Assembly: GCA_016713245.1 (NCBI GenBank)
Contig: JADJPM010000005.1
Location: forward strand, 310,001 to 374,000
DNA length: 64,000 nt
Source: Verrucomicrobiaceae bacterium
Lineage (GTDB): Bacteria > Verrucomicrobiota > Verrucomicrobiia > Verrucomicrobiales > Verrucomicrobiaceae
Direction of reading: 5' to 3'
Part shown: one piece after another, positions 57,653 to 64,000 of the stretch
Position numbering within the stretch: position 1 is the stretch's first letter
Layout of the letters: every line of letters starts with the position of its first letter
Translations under genes and position numbers: made by a program
Notes under the pieces: model-generated
What the model saw: only the letters and a program-made list of their open reading frames with translations
Told to the model about the DNA's origin: nothing
The model's database searches: none

Positions 57653-58357
57653 ATGATGAATGAACGAATGACGAATGAAGCACGAATGACGAATGCCTCC
57701 GCGCTTCGTCATTCGTCATTCTGCATTCGTCACTCCCCCTCGGGTTTCACGCTCGTCGAGATCATCATCGCTCTCACCATCGTCGCCGTGCTCGCGGCAG
57801 CGACGATTCCGATGCTGAAGGGCTTCAACGACGAACGAATCGCCCGCGAACCGGTGGCTGCCCTGGTGAAACTGGCCCGCGAGGCTCGTTTTCGCGCCAT
57901 GACGGAGAAACGGCCCTATCAGGTGGCTTTGCATGCCACGGGCTTCACGGCATCGCGTTACTCCAATCCCTATCTCACTCGGGCGGAGCTGCTCGAACTC
58001 ATCGAAACGAGCAAAAACCCACCCTCCGAGCAGCCGGAGATCGAGAAGAACGACCTCGAAAACGGCGGGGGCCTCACGAAGACCACCCAGCTCACGCTTG
58101 CGCCGCCTCCACCGAAGTATGACGAGCACTGGACGCAGAATTACGAGGCTCCGGCGGACATGAAGCTGGCCATGCAGTTCTGGTTCGATACCGACACCAC
58201 CTACCTGGAGGGCGACATGATCAAGCTCTGGGTCTTCCAGCCCAGCGGCGTCTGCCAGCCGCTGAAAGTCCACGTCGAGCGAGACAGCGCCACCTTCGAT
58301 GTCGAATTCGCCGCCCTCACGGCCGACATCGTCAAAGAATCCGTCGATCTGCGATGA
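57653..58357 (+). CDS. GspH-like minor pseudopilin
   Basis: This 234-aa protein has the prepilin site SPSG followed by FTLVEIIIALTIVAVLAAAT, with Gly at -1 and Glu at +5. It is preceded by an unusually long leader of about 31 residues (MMNERMTNEARMTNASALRH...). In-frame ATGs at 57653, 57656, 57668 and 57686 are all possible starts. The mature part begins with the usual long helix (FNDERIAREPVAALVKLARE) and then beta-rich sequence. Position after gspG and before the I/J/K genes argues for GspH, although the mature domain is longer than most GspH. The leader DNA is an imperfect hairpin of GAATGACGAATG units. It overlaps the next gene by 4 bp (ATGA). Confidence 0.85.
   Translation: MMNERMTNEARMTNASALRHSSFCIRHSPSGFTLVEIIIALTIVAVLAAATIPMLKGFNDERIAREPVAALVKLAREARFRAMTEKRPYQVALHATGFTASRYSNPYLTRAELLELIETSKNPPSEQPEIEKNDLENGGGLTKTTQLTLAPPPPKYDEHWTQNYEAPADMKLAMQFWFDTDTTYLEGDMIKLWVFQPSGVCQPLKVHVERDSATFDVEFAALTADIVKESVDLR
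57669..57732. repeat. GAATGACGAATG hairpin encoding the GspH-like leader
   Basis: GAATGACGAATG (57684-57695) is the exact reverse complement of CATTCGTCATTC (57710-57721). The pairing extends imperfectly to about 57669 and 57732, with a loop of about 14 bases. Direct copies of the unit also occur at 57650-57676. The whole hairpin lies within the prepilin leader of the 57653 gene. Confidence 0.8.
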
Positions 58358-58797
58358 AGACCAACTGTACACCGCCTCTCCGAGGCGGATCATCCCAGCC
58401 GCCGCCTCGGAGAGGCGGTGTACAGGGCTACATCCTCTTCGAGCTGGTGCTCGCGATCACCATTTTCTCCATCGCGGTGCTCGGGCTGGCGAAGGCGCTG
58501 AATCAATCGCTCGACACGGCCAACCTTCTCAAGCGTGATCAAATCGTCCGCGTGGGCATGCGGAACTTCTTCGAGGAGATCCGGCGGAAGCCGCTCACGG
58601 ACATGAGCACGTCCTACATGGATACGACCTACGGCATCACCTACACGAGCAGCACCGAGCCCGTGAGCCTGCGCACCACGAACGGCAGCACGCTGCCGGA
58701 TCTCTACAACGTCACCATCAAGGCCACCTCCGAATTCAACGGCATCCCGGAGGAGGCCACCCTCAGCGTCTATGTGCACAAACCCGCCCAGCAATAA
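58354..58797 (+). CDS. GspI-like minor pseudopilin with REPIN-encoded leader
   Basis: This 147-aa protein reads MKTNCTPPLRGGSSQPPPRR, GGVQG, then YILFELVLAITIFSIAVLGL. Cleavage after Gly25 would leave a mature N-terminus with Tyr at +1 and Glu at +5, an acceptable type IV prepilin. Size, position and the short beta-rich mature domain (LYNVTIKATSEFNGIPEEAT) fit GspI. Residues 4-24 are encoded entirely by the inverted repeat at 58365-58425. It overlaps the upstream gene by 4 bp and the downstream gene by 26 bp, so translation is tightly coupled. Confidence 0.85.
   Translation: MKTNCTPPLRGGSSQPPPRRGGVQGYILFELVLAITIFSIAVLGLAKALNQSLDTANLLKRDQIVRVGMRNFFEEIRRKPLTDMSTSYMDTTYGITYTSSTEPVSLRTTNGSTLPDLYNVTIKATSEFNGIPEEATLSVYVHKPAQQ
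58365..58425. repeat. REPIN-like element with perfect 24-bp arms inside a coding region
   Basis: Positions 58365-58388 and 58402-58425 are perfect inverted copies (24 of 24) with a 13-bp spacer. Each arm has a GTAC head and an inner hairpin CCGCCTCTCCGAGGCGG (7-bp stem, TCC loop), the same architecture as the element at 7267-7377 but a different sequence. It is read in frame as codons 4-24 of the GspI-like gene, without any stop. Confidence 0.88.
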
Positions 58798-59611
58798 AGC
58801 GCGGCGGGGGGCGCACGCCTTCACGCTCATCGAGGTCGTCATCGGCATCACGCTGCTCTCGATGATCACGGTGACGCTGTTTGCGATCATCCGCGGCTCT
58901 GTGCAATCGGCGGCGGAGATCGAGCGGACGCAGCGGGAGAGTGATTCGGTGAATCGCTTCATCGAATTGAGCCGCCGCGCCTTTGCCTCGCTGCCCGCCA
59001 CGGCCACGCTGTCGCTCAAACTGGTGCAGACGACCGAGCCGGTGATCCAGGAGCTGACCATCGCGGGTTCGCCGGATTGTTTTCCGGCCGGGGCGCACCC
59101 CATCACCTTCAAAGACACCATCCTGCGCCTGCGCCCCCATCCGGACGAGATCACCGACGATGCCGGCATGCCCATTCACTACCTCAGCCTCTCCCGCGAG
59201 GATTTGATCCCGGAAAACGATCCGCAAAACGGCATCCGCCAAGAGACCACCGGCATCTACGCCCCCGACGAAGAAGGCCGCTACTGGATGCCGCTGCTGC
59301 CCGATGTGATCGCCTTCAAATGGCGCTTCTACGTCGAGAAGGACAAAACGTGGTATGAAGAATGGGACAAGACCGAGTGGCCCGACCTGATCGAAGGCAA
59401 TCTCACCCTCAAAAACCGCACCCTGCCCATCCGGATGGTCTTCGGCGTGCCTGTGATCACCATCACCGCCGGCCGTGCTTCGAGCACTTCATCGAGTTCT
59501 TCCAGCTCATCGACCTCCACAAGCACCAGCACCACTGGCGGTGGCGGTGGCGGAAACCGCGGAGGCCAAAACCAACAACAGCAGCCTCAACAACCTCAAC
59601 AGGCACGCTGA
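58772..59611 (+). CDS. GspJ-like minor pseudopilin with Ser/Thr-Gly-Gln tail
   Basis: This 279-aa protein has leader MCTNPPSNKARRGAHA and mature start FTLIEVVIGITLLSMITVTL, with Ala at -1. The helix continues FAIIRGSVQSAAEIERTQRE, the usual GspJ sequence type, and the body (KWRFYVEKDKTWYEEWDKTE) matches the GspJ fold. Unusually, the last 45 residues or so are low complexity: Ser/Thr runs (STSTSTSTT), GGGGGGNRGG and QQQQPQQPQQAR. The start lies inside the preceding gene (26-bp overlap). Unlike its neighbours, its leader is not made of repeat DNA. Confidence 0.87.
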   Translation: MCTNPPSNKARRGAHAFTLIEVVIGITLLSMITVTLFAIIRGSVQSAAEIERTQRESDSVNRFIELSRRAFASLPATATLSLKLVQTTEPVIQELTIAGSPDCFPAGAHPITFKDTILRLRPHPDEITDDAGMPIHYLSLSREDLIPENDPQNGIRQETTGIYAPDEEGRYWMPLLPDVIAFKWRFYVEKDKTWYEEWDKTEWPDLIEGNLTLKNRTLPIRMVFGVPVITITAGRASSTSSSSSSSSTSTSTSTTGGGGGGNRGGQNQQQQPQQPQQAR

Positions 59612-59617
59612 CCGCCC

Positions 59618-59747
59618 GGAGATTGAAAAATGAAAACTGAAAATTGGAGACTGAAAATTGGGGACGCCTCGCATGCCACCAGGCACGCGAAAGCCTGCGC
59701 CAGCCAATTTCCAATTTTCAGTTCTCAGTTTTCAGTTTTCAGTCTCC
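59618..59747. repeat. Long imperfect inverted repeat encoding the GspK-like leader
   Basis: The left arm, about 59618-59661, is made of TGAAAACTGAAAATTGG-type units; the right arm, about 59704-59747, of CCAATTTTCAGTTTTCAG-type units in reverse complement. The match is imperfect over about 40 bp, with a spacer of about 42 bp. The ORF of the next gene enters at 59630 and runs through the entire repeat. Confidence 0.8.
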
Positions 59748-60661
59748 CTCACCGCTCCAATCAAGGTTCTGCATTAATGCTCATGATCTGGGCCATCCTG
59801 CTGATGTCCGTGACCGTTTTGGGCGTGGTGGAATACATTCGCGCCAGCGCAGCGGAGAGTGTGCAGGCGGCCTATCAATTCAAAGCGCTGCACCTTGCCG
59901 AAAGTGGCCTAGCCGTCGGCCTGCATCCGAACACACGGCGTGGCGATGTCGTTTTGAAGCAGAAGATCAGCGAGAACAGCGGCTTTGACGTGGTCATCAA
60001 CTACGAAGGCGCCCGCATCCCCATCAACTACGCCACGGACGAGCGTCTCCGCGAGGCCATCTACAACCTTCTCGTTCACTGGCAGCTCAATGCCGAGGAG
60101 GCCAGCATCGCTGCCGATTCGCTGGCAGACTGGATCGACAACGACAACAACGCCCGCGCCAACGGTGCCGAGGAGGAGTACTACCAAAACCTCGGCATCT
60201 TTGATTCGCCGCGAAACCAGGGCTTCCTCCGCGTGGACGAAATGCTCCTCGTGCGCGGCATGGATGCGGTGGACCGCAAGAAGCCGGACTGGCGCGAATA
60301 CTTCAGCGTCTATGGCGAGGGGCACATCGACCTGCGCACGGTCTTCAAAGACGTGCTGCTCGCCATCACCGGCAGCTCGGAGAACGACGTGACCCGCTTC
60401 ATCCGCGAGCGTGACGGGGGCGATGGCATTCCCGGCACGGAAGACGACCGCCGCATCCGCGACGAGGAGGCTTATCAACTCCTCGGACTCACTGGCGACA
60501 AGCTGAACGCCCTCCGCGCCATCTTGAACGATGACGACACGACGCTCCGCCGCATCACCAGCGTCGGCTGGGTGGGAGACAAGCGTGCCGAAATCATCGT
60601 CGTGACCCGCCGCAACAGCGAAACCAATGCCGTGACCTACCTCGGGCGGATGGAGGAGTGA
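59630..60661 (+). CDS. GspK-like minor pseudopilin
   Basis: This 343-aa protein has a very long leader (MKTENWRLKIGDASHATRHA...PHRSNQG) before SALMLMIWAILLMSVTVLGV, the GspK-type start that lacks the Glu at +5. LHLAESGLAVGLHP and, further on, SLADWIDNDNNARANGAEEE and NLGIFDSPRNQGFLRVDEML are classic T2SSK motifs, followed by a helix-hairpin-helix-like region. GspK would cap the pseudopilus tip with the I and J subunits. The leader is encoded by the inverted repeat at 59618-59747; a start closer to the cleavage site is conceivable, but the first in-frame ATG downstream of the repeat is already inside the mature helix (LMLMIW). Confidence 0.88.
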   Translation: MKTENWRLKIGDASHATRHAKACASQFPIFSSQFSVFSLPHRSNQGSALMLMIWAILLMSVTVLGVVEYIRASAAESVQAAYQFKALHLAESGLAVGLHPNTRRGDVVLKQKISENSGFDVVINYEGARIPINYATDERLREAIYNLLVHWQLNAEEASIAADSLADWIDNDNNARANGAEEEYYQNLGIFDSPRNQGFLRVDEMLLVRGMDAVDRKKPDWREYFSVYGEGHIDLRTVFKDVLLAITGSSENDVTRFIRERDGGDGIPGTEDDRRIRDEEAYQLLGLTGDKLNALRAILNDDDTTLRRITSVGWVGDKRAEIIVVTRRNSETNAVTYLGRMEE

Positions 60662-60671
60662 GGATTCCCCT

Positions 60672-61019
60672 TCACTTCACCACCTTCCCGCCGAGCGAGA
60701 GGATGCGGGCATTCGATTTGGCGTCCTCGGCTTCAGCGATCTGCTTGTTGCGGACGTACATCTGCGAGAGAGCGGTCCAGGCGAGGAGGTCATTCGGACG
60801 CAGGGTGGTCGCCATGAGCGCGGCCCCGATGGCTTCGGTGACTTGATCGTTTTTGAAAAGGGCCATGCCGAGGGCATGCCAGCCATCAAAGAAACCAGGC
60901 TGAAGCTCCACGCACCGGCGAAAGAGCGGAATGGATTCGGCCAGCTCACCGAGGGCGACGTGACCATTGGCCTCGTCGAAGATTTCCTCCACCTCAGGGC
61001 TGGGTGGTGTCTCGATCAC
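60672..61019 (-). CDS. Small TPR-repeat protein
   Basis: This 115-aa protein starts at a GTG (61019), whose last two bases begin the TGA stop of the upstream gene (GTGA overlap). It consists of about three tetratricopeptide repeats: ANGHVALGELAESIPLFRRC, GFFDGWHALGMALFKNDQVT, and LLAWTALSQMYVRNKQIAEA. No signal peptide is visible, so it is probably cytoplasmic. It is co-translated with the PpiD/SurA-like gene and may assist it. It converges on gspK with only 10 bp between the stops, and no terminator hairpin is obvious there. Confidence 0.85.
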   Translation of the reverse strand: MIETPPSPEVEEIFDEANGHVALGELAESIPLFRRCVELQPGFFDGWHALGMALFKNDQVTEAIGAALMATTLRPNDLLAWTALSQMYVRNKQIAEAEDAKSNARILSLGGKVVK

Positions 61020-62554
61020 GCGGCAGTTTCGGTGCGCACCGGGGTCTCGATGTGGGCCTCTTCGACCTTTTTGGCAAACCAGGCTTGGAAGATGCCTTCG
61101 CCCTCTTTGCTGGCGAGGCTGTCGGCCTGCTGCTTGCGGAGGCTGGCGGCGTTGTCGCTCTTGCGCAGTTCCTTGGCGTTCACATAGACGAGGACGGTGC
61201 CCTTGTCGGTATCCACGGCCTGGGAGATCTGGCCCACGCCGGTCTTGGCGGCTTCAGCGGCGATTTGCGTGCTGTTGGGGACATTCGGAGCGGGCGTGGC
61301 GGCATCGAGATCGGTCACGGGGGAGAGAGTGAGCTTCTTTTCCTTCACGAGGTCTTCGATCTTCTTTTTGTCCTTCAAACCAGCGGCGAGGAAGTCACGC
61401 ACCTCGTTCACGGCCTTCGAGCGAGCTTCGGCGGCTTTTTTGTCGATGAGGCCATCCTTAACCTTGTCCTTCACGGCAGCGAGTTCCTGCTGCTTCGGCT
61501 CTTCGATGGCGGAGACGGTGAAAACATACCAGCCTTTGTCGGTTTTGACCGCGTCAGAGACGGGCTGGGTTTTCGGCTGGGTGAAAATGGCCTCGACGAG
61601 GGCAGCTTCGGTTTTGAGAGCCTCGGGCGGGGTGGCCTGTTCGAAGGCGGCGATGGTCTCGACCTTCTCTTTGAGTTCGGTCGCCAGCTTTTCGAGATTG
61701 GCGTCACGACCTGCGGCGAGGCTTTTCTCGGTGAAGGCGTTCAGGCGGTCGGAGACGGCTTTTTGCAAGGCCACGCGTTTTTCCACTTCGGCCACTTTGT
61801 CGAGGTCTTTGGGGGTTTCGAAGAAGACATACTTCACGGCACGCTTTTCGACGGTTTTATAGGTTTCCTTGCCCTCGTCGTAGGCCTTCTGAATTTCTTC
61901 GTCGGTGACTTTGAGGTCTTTTTTGAAGGTTTCGGTATCAAAGGCGATGGTGGAGACCTTCATCGTCTGCTGGCTGCTGGCATACTGCTTCTCGGCGGCG
62001 AGGCTGGAAACGGCGTAGTTCTTCGTGACGAGTTCCTTGAGCTTCTCGAGGCCGATTTTGAGGCGCATGATGTCGAGCAGATCGGCGGTGCTGAGGCCAT
62101 ACATGCCAGCGGTTTCCTCGACCTGCTGACCGCGGGAAGGATCAAAGACCCCGTTGGTCTGCATGTTCGGCAGTTTTTTGAGAGCCTCAACGGCTTCGGC
62201 GTCGCTGGCGCGGATGCCGGTGTCTGCGAGCAACTGCTGGAGCACGAGGGCGGTGCCGACGATGCCGCCGCCGCTGTTTGAGCCGTCCTGTTTTCCGAGG
62301 CTGCTGAGGCCAATGTAAAGATCGAACATGCTGAGGTGCTGCATTGCAAATTGCAGCGAGCGGCTCACCTGACCCGCTTCGGCGTTCGTGTAGTCTTTGC
62401 CAAAGACGGTCATGGCATGATCGGTGGGCAGGGCCTGCGCCACCTGGGCGTTCTTGTCATAGCGCCAAGCTCCCGAGACGGAGAAGGTGATGATAATGAC
62501 GATCGTGAGGATGATCAGGAAGGCTCCGCGGTTGCGGCGAAAGAACTCAAGCAT
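61016..62554 (-). CDS. PpiD/SurA-like membrane-anchored periplasmic chaperone
   Basis: This 512-aa protein starts MLEFFRRNRGAFLIILTIVI, a short basic segment and one N-terminal membrane anchor, the PpiD arrangement. A SurA-N-like helical region follows (LVLQQLLADTGIRASDAEAV, VTDEEIQKAYDEGKETYK). The middle (about 230-390) resembles a parvulin/PpiC-type domain in its order (TPPEALKTEAALVEAIF, VSDAVKTDKGWYVFTVSAIE), but I cannot confirm catalytic residues, so chaperone activity without isomerase activity is possible. It would help fold exported proteins at the periplasmic face. The ATG at 62554 is supported by the anchor. It overlaps the downstream TPR gene by 3 bp. Confidence 0.82.
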   Translation of the reverse strand: MLEFFRRNRGAFLIILTIVIIITFSVSGAWRYDKNAQVAQALPTDHAMTVFGKDYTNAEAGQVSRSLQFAMQHLSMFDLYIGLSSLGKQDGSNSGGGIVGTALVLQQLLADTGIRASDAEAVEALKKLPNMQTNGVFDPSRGQQVEETAGMYGLSTADLLDIMRLKIGLEKLKELVTKNYAVSSLAAEKQYASSQQTMKVSTIAFDTETFKKDLKVTDEEIQKAYDEGKETYKTVEKRAVKYVFFETPKDLDKVAEVEKRVALQKAVSDRLNAFTEKSLAAGRDANLEKLATELKEKVETIAAFEQATPPEALKTEAALVEAIFTQPKTQPVSDAVKTDKGWYVFTVSAIEEPKQQELAAVKDKVKDGLIDKKAAEARSKAVNEVRDFLAAGLKDKKKIEDLVKEKKLTLSPVTDLDAATPAPNVPNSTQIAAEAAKTGVGQISQAVDTDKGTVLVYVNAKELRKSDNAASLRKQQADSLASKEGEGIFQAWFAKKVEEAHIETPVRTETAA

Positions 62555-62714
62555 GGGAATACGGGGGCTGGTGAGGAGGGAGGGCGGATTAAGGCGCTGG
62601 CAGCGGGGGCGGCAACCGGAAAGTCAGGCCAGTTGTGAATCAGTGTGTCTGGATTCAGCGAGTTGGCAGCCTCCACGATGTGTTCCCGTCAGTTGAATGA
62701 GAACGGACCCACAA

Positions 62715-63377
62715 TCATTTTCCTGCCGGCTGCGGCTCCACGGCTTTTTGGCTGTCGAGAAGCTTTTGGGCACTGGCGGGCAGTTTGGCGTTGGGATTGG
62801 GCACGAGGCCAGCAGGCAGAGGCTTCGCATTTGGACCGATGCCGGGAAGGTTGGCGGCAGGGACGAAGGGAGCGGACGACATCGTTCGCTTCTTGAGAGC
62901 TTCGATGCGCTTGGTGGCCTCAGGGGAGGTCGGTGCTCCCGCTTTGTCATGGCCTAGGGGCTTGCCGCAGGCGCAGAGGCCACTCTGGCTGCCGGGTTGA
63001 TGGGCACTGCTCGCATCCGCCGCCGACCAGCTACGACTCGCCGCCAGCCCGCTCCCACCTTCTCCCAGTCTCCCCTTCTCCCTGTCTCCGAGTCTTGCCT
63101 CCAGCCCCGCCCAAGTCAGCAGCGCCAGCGCCAGATAAAACGGCCCCACTCGTCGGCTAAACAACAGCCTCACCATCTGTACCGCATCGGTCATCAAGGG
63201 CCTCGGGGGTCTATCATCTCTCTTCTCCCCTCTATCTTCTTCTGCCATCGCCGCATCCAGAAGCGCGAATAAAACTCCAAAACCCATCGCCAACGAAACT
63301 CCCACTGCCGAAGCACCGAACACCATCCATACCATCGCTCCGAGGGCGAAAAGCTTGATCCAAGGTGTCTTCGTCAT
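62715..63377 (-). CDS. Membrane protein of unknown function with CACG motif
   Basis: I do not recognise this 220-aa protein. A hydrophobic N-terminus (about 8-43: LFALGAMVWMVFGASAVGVS, LAMGFGVLFALLDAAMA) and a second segment (about 80-96: GPFYLALALLTWAGLEARL) suggest two or three membrane helices. Between and after these it is charged and then Pro/Ala-rich. GLCACGKPLGHDKAG resembles half of a metal-binding site. The coding DNA near 63045-63100 is low complexity (TCTCCC-type runs), so the middle part (KGRLGEGGSGLAASRSWSAA) may be repeat-derived. The C-terminus (LPASAQKLLDSQKAVEPQPA) is probably disordered. Confidence 0.6.
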   Translation of the reverse strand: MTKTPWIKLFALGAMVWMVFGASAVGVSLAMGFGVLFALLDAAMAEEDRGEKRDDRPPRPLMTDAVQMVRLLFSRRVGPFYLALALLTWAGLEARLGDREKGRLGEGGSGLAASRSWSAADASSAHQPGSQSGLCACGKPLGHDKAGAPTSPEATKRIEALKKRTMSSAPFVPAANLPGIGPNAKPLPAGLVPNPNAKLPASAQKLLDSQKAVEPQPAGK

Positions 63378-63459
63378 GTGGTTTAGCGCGTCGCTGTGGT
63401 TGTTTACAATCTGTCAAGCAGTTGCAGCCTGACCCGAATGGCACTGAATTAAGCTCATT

Positions 63460-64000
63460 TTAGGATACGTGAGCGAGGTTGTCTTCAAGGTTATAGAGGT
63501 AACGCGGTTTGGTCATAAAAGTGTATTTGTTCTGGCGGTCTTTGCACACGCGCGGCTCACTGCGTCCAGGGCGTGGCGGCACCTCGTCATCGGCGATGGT
63601 TTGCAGCAGCGCCTCACGCCTTTGCCTTGCCTGCTTGCTGTTGGGGGCGCTCCAGATGGCCCACTGCCATTGATCCAGGCGATCCATCGTTCCCTTGAAG
63701 GACAGCGTGCCGCGTGCATGCAAATCACGCATGGTCTCGGCGCTCATCATCAGATGCCGGACGAGGTTGTGGGCGATCATGTGCATGAGCAGTTCGCGCA
63801 CGACCATGTGCGGGCTTTGCAGCGAAACGCGTGCATGTGCAGGCTCGTCTTGATGTCATCGAAGTAGAGCTCCACCTGCCAGCGCTGCTGATACCATGCG
63901 GCGATCTGCGCGGCGCTGTGGGCGTGTGTGTCGCGCAACGTGGTGACGATCTGTAACTCTTGCGTGCGGAAGCCCGGGCTGGCGGTGCGCACCTTGACCA
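63460..64000 (-). pseudogene. IS4-type transposase, frameshifted and cut by window edge
   Basis: From the right edge the frame reads VRTASPGFRTQELQIVTTLR, then AAWYQQRWQVELYFDDIKTS, the Y-R-E-K signature around the catalytic Glu of IS4-family DDE transposases. Near 63812-63820 the sense moves one base: FRCK in the first frame is followed by SPHMVVRELLMHMIAHNLVR in the next, down to the stop at 63460. One missing base in TGCAAAGCC would explain it. The 5' half of the gene is outside the window. Downstream, TGGCACTGAATTAAGC at about 63439-63454 may be the element's terminal repeat; this is from memory of IS4-type ends and is uncertain. Confidence 0.8.

Overview
The window looks like a chromosomal segment of a high-GC Verrucomicrobiota bacterium, probably near Prosthecobacter/Verrucomicrobium. 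The signs are a PVC-type membrane-bound dehydrogenase with a fused cytochrome c, a colossal PEP-CTERM protein built from autotransporter-associated beta-strand repeats, verrucomicrobial prepilin cleavage sites (A or G before FTLIE/FTLVE), and GTAG-headed REP palindromes. The assignment rests on family content only; there is no rRNA or other phylogenetic marker here, and no tRNA or CRISPR array was seen.

Layout. 1-2783 (-) is an AddB-like nuclease cut by the left edge. 2920-4155 (+) is a DUF1015 protein. 4184-5116 holds a relic of a lacI-type gene and an AT-richer orphan gene. 5117-7247 (-) is a probable two-gene unit: a secreted PQQ-like beta-propeller protein followed by a LacI-family regulator. 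After a 111-bp REPIN-like element come an acyl-CoA dehydrogenase and a GYF/transmembrane/alpha-beta hydrolase protein (7379-11773, -).

11826-49325 (-) is one 37.5-kb coding unit of about 12,500 codons: signal peptide at the start, two PA14-like domains, about 35-40 autotransporter-type repeats, about 44 copies of a second 'GxGIPxGAxI' unit, and a PEP-CTERM tail. It is broken by frameshifts near 17.8 kb and 48.9 kb and by a cluster at 49.05-49.11 kb, most of them explicable by single missing bases. A candidate promoter and a long hairpin at the presumed mRNA 5' end lie upstream. A PVC-type dehydrogenase/cytochrome c gene (49612-53010, -) follows on the same strand.

53236-60661 (+) is a type II secretion/pseudopilus cluster (gspE, F, G, H, I, J, K-like) without secretin or inner-membrane platform genes in view. 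A small-protein/HNH-nuclease cassette sits between gspE and gspF. The most unusual observation is that four of the five pseudopilin genes (G, H, I and K positions) have their prepilin leader peptides encoded by repetitive or hairpin DNA of four different kinds, one of them a perfect REPIN-like element read in frame.

60672-63377 (-) holds a TPR protein overlapping a PpiD/SurA-like chaperone gene, and a membrane protein of unknown function. The right edge cuts an IS4-type transposase gene that carries a frameshift.

Functionally the window is dominated by the cell envelope: secretion, surface-protein sorting, periplasmic folding and periplasmic redox chemistry. Any direct link between the giant protein and the secretion cluster is inference from proximity only.
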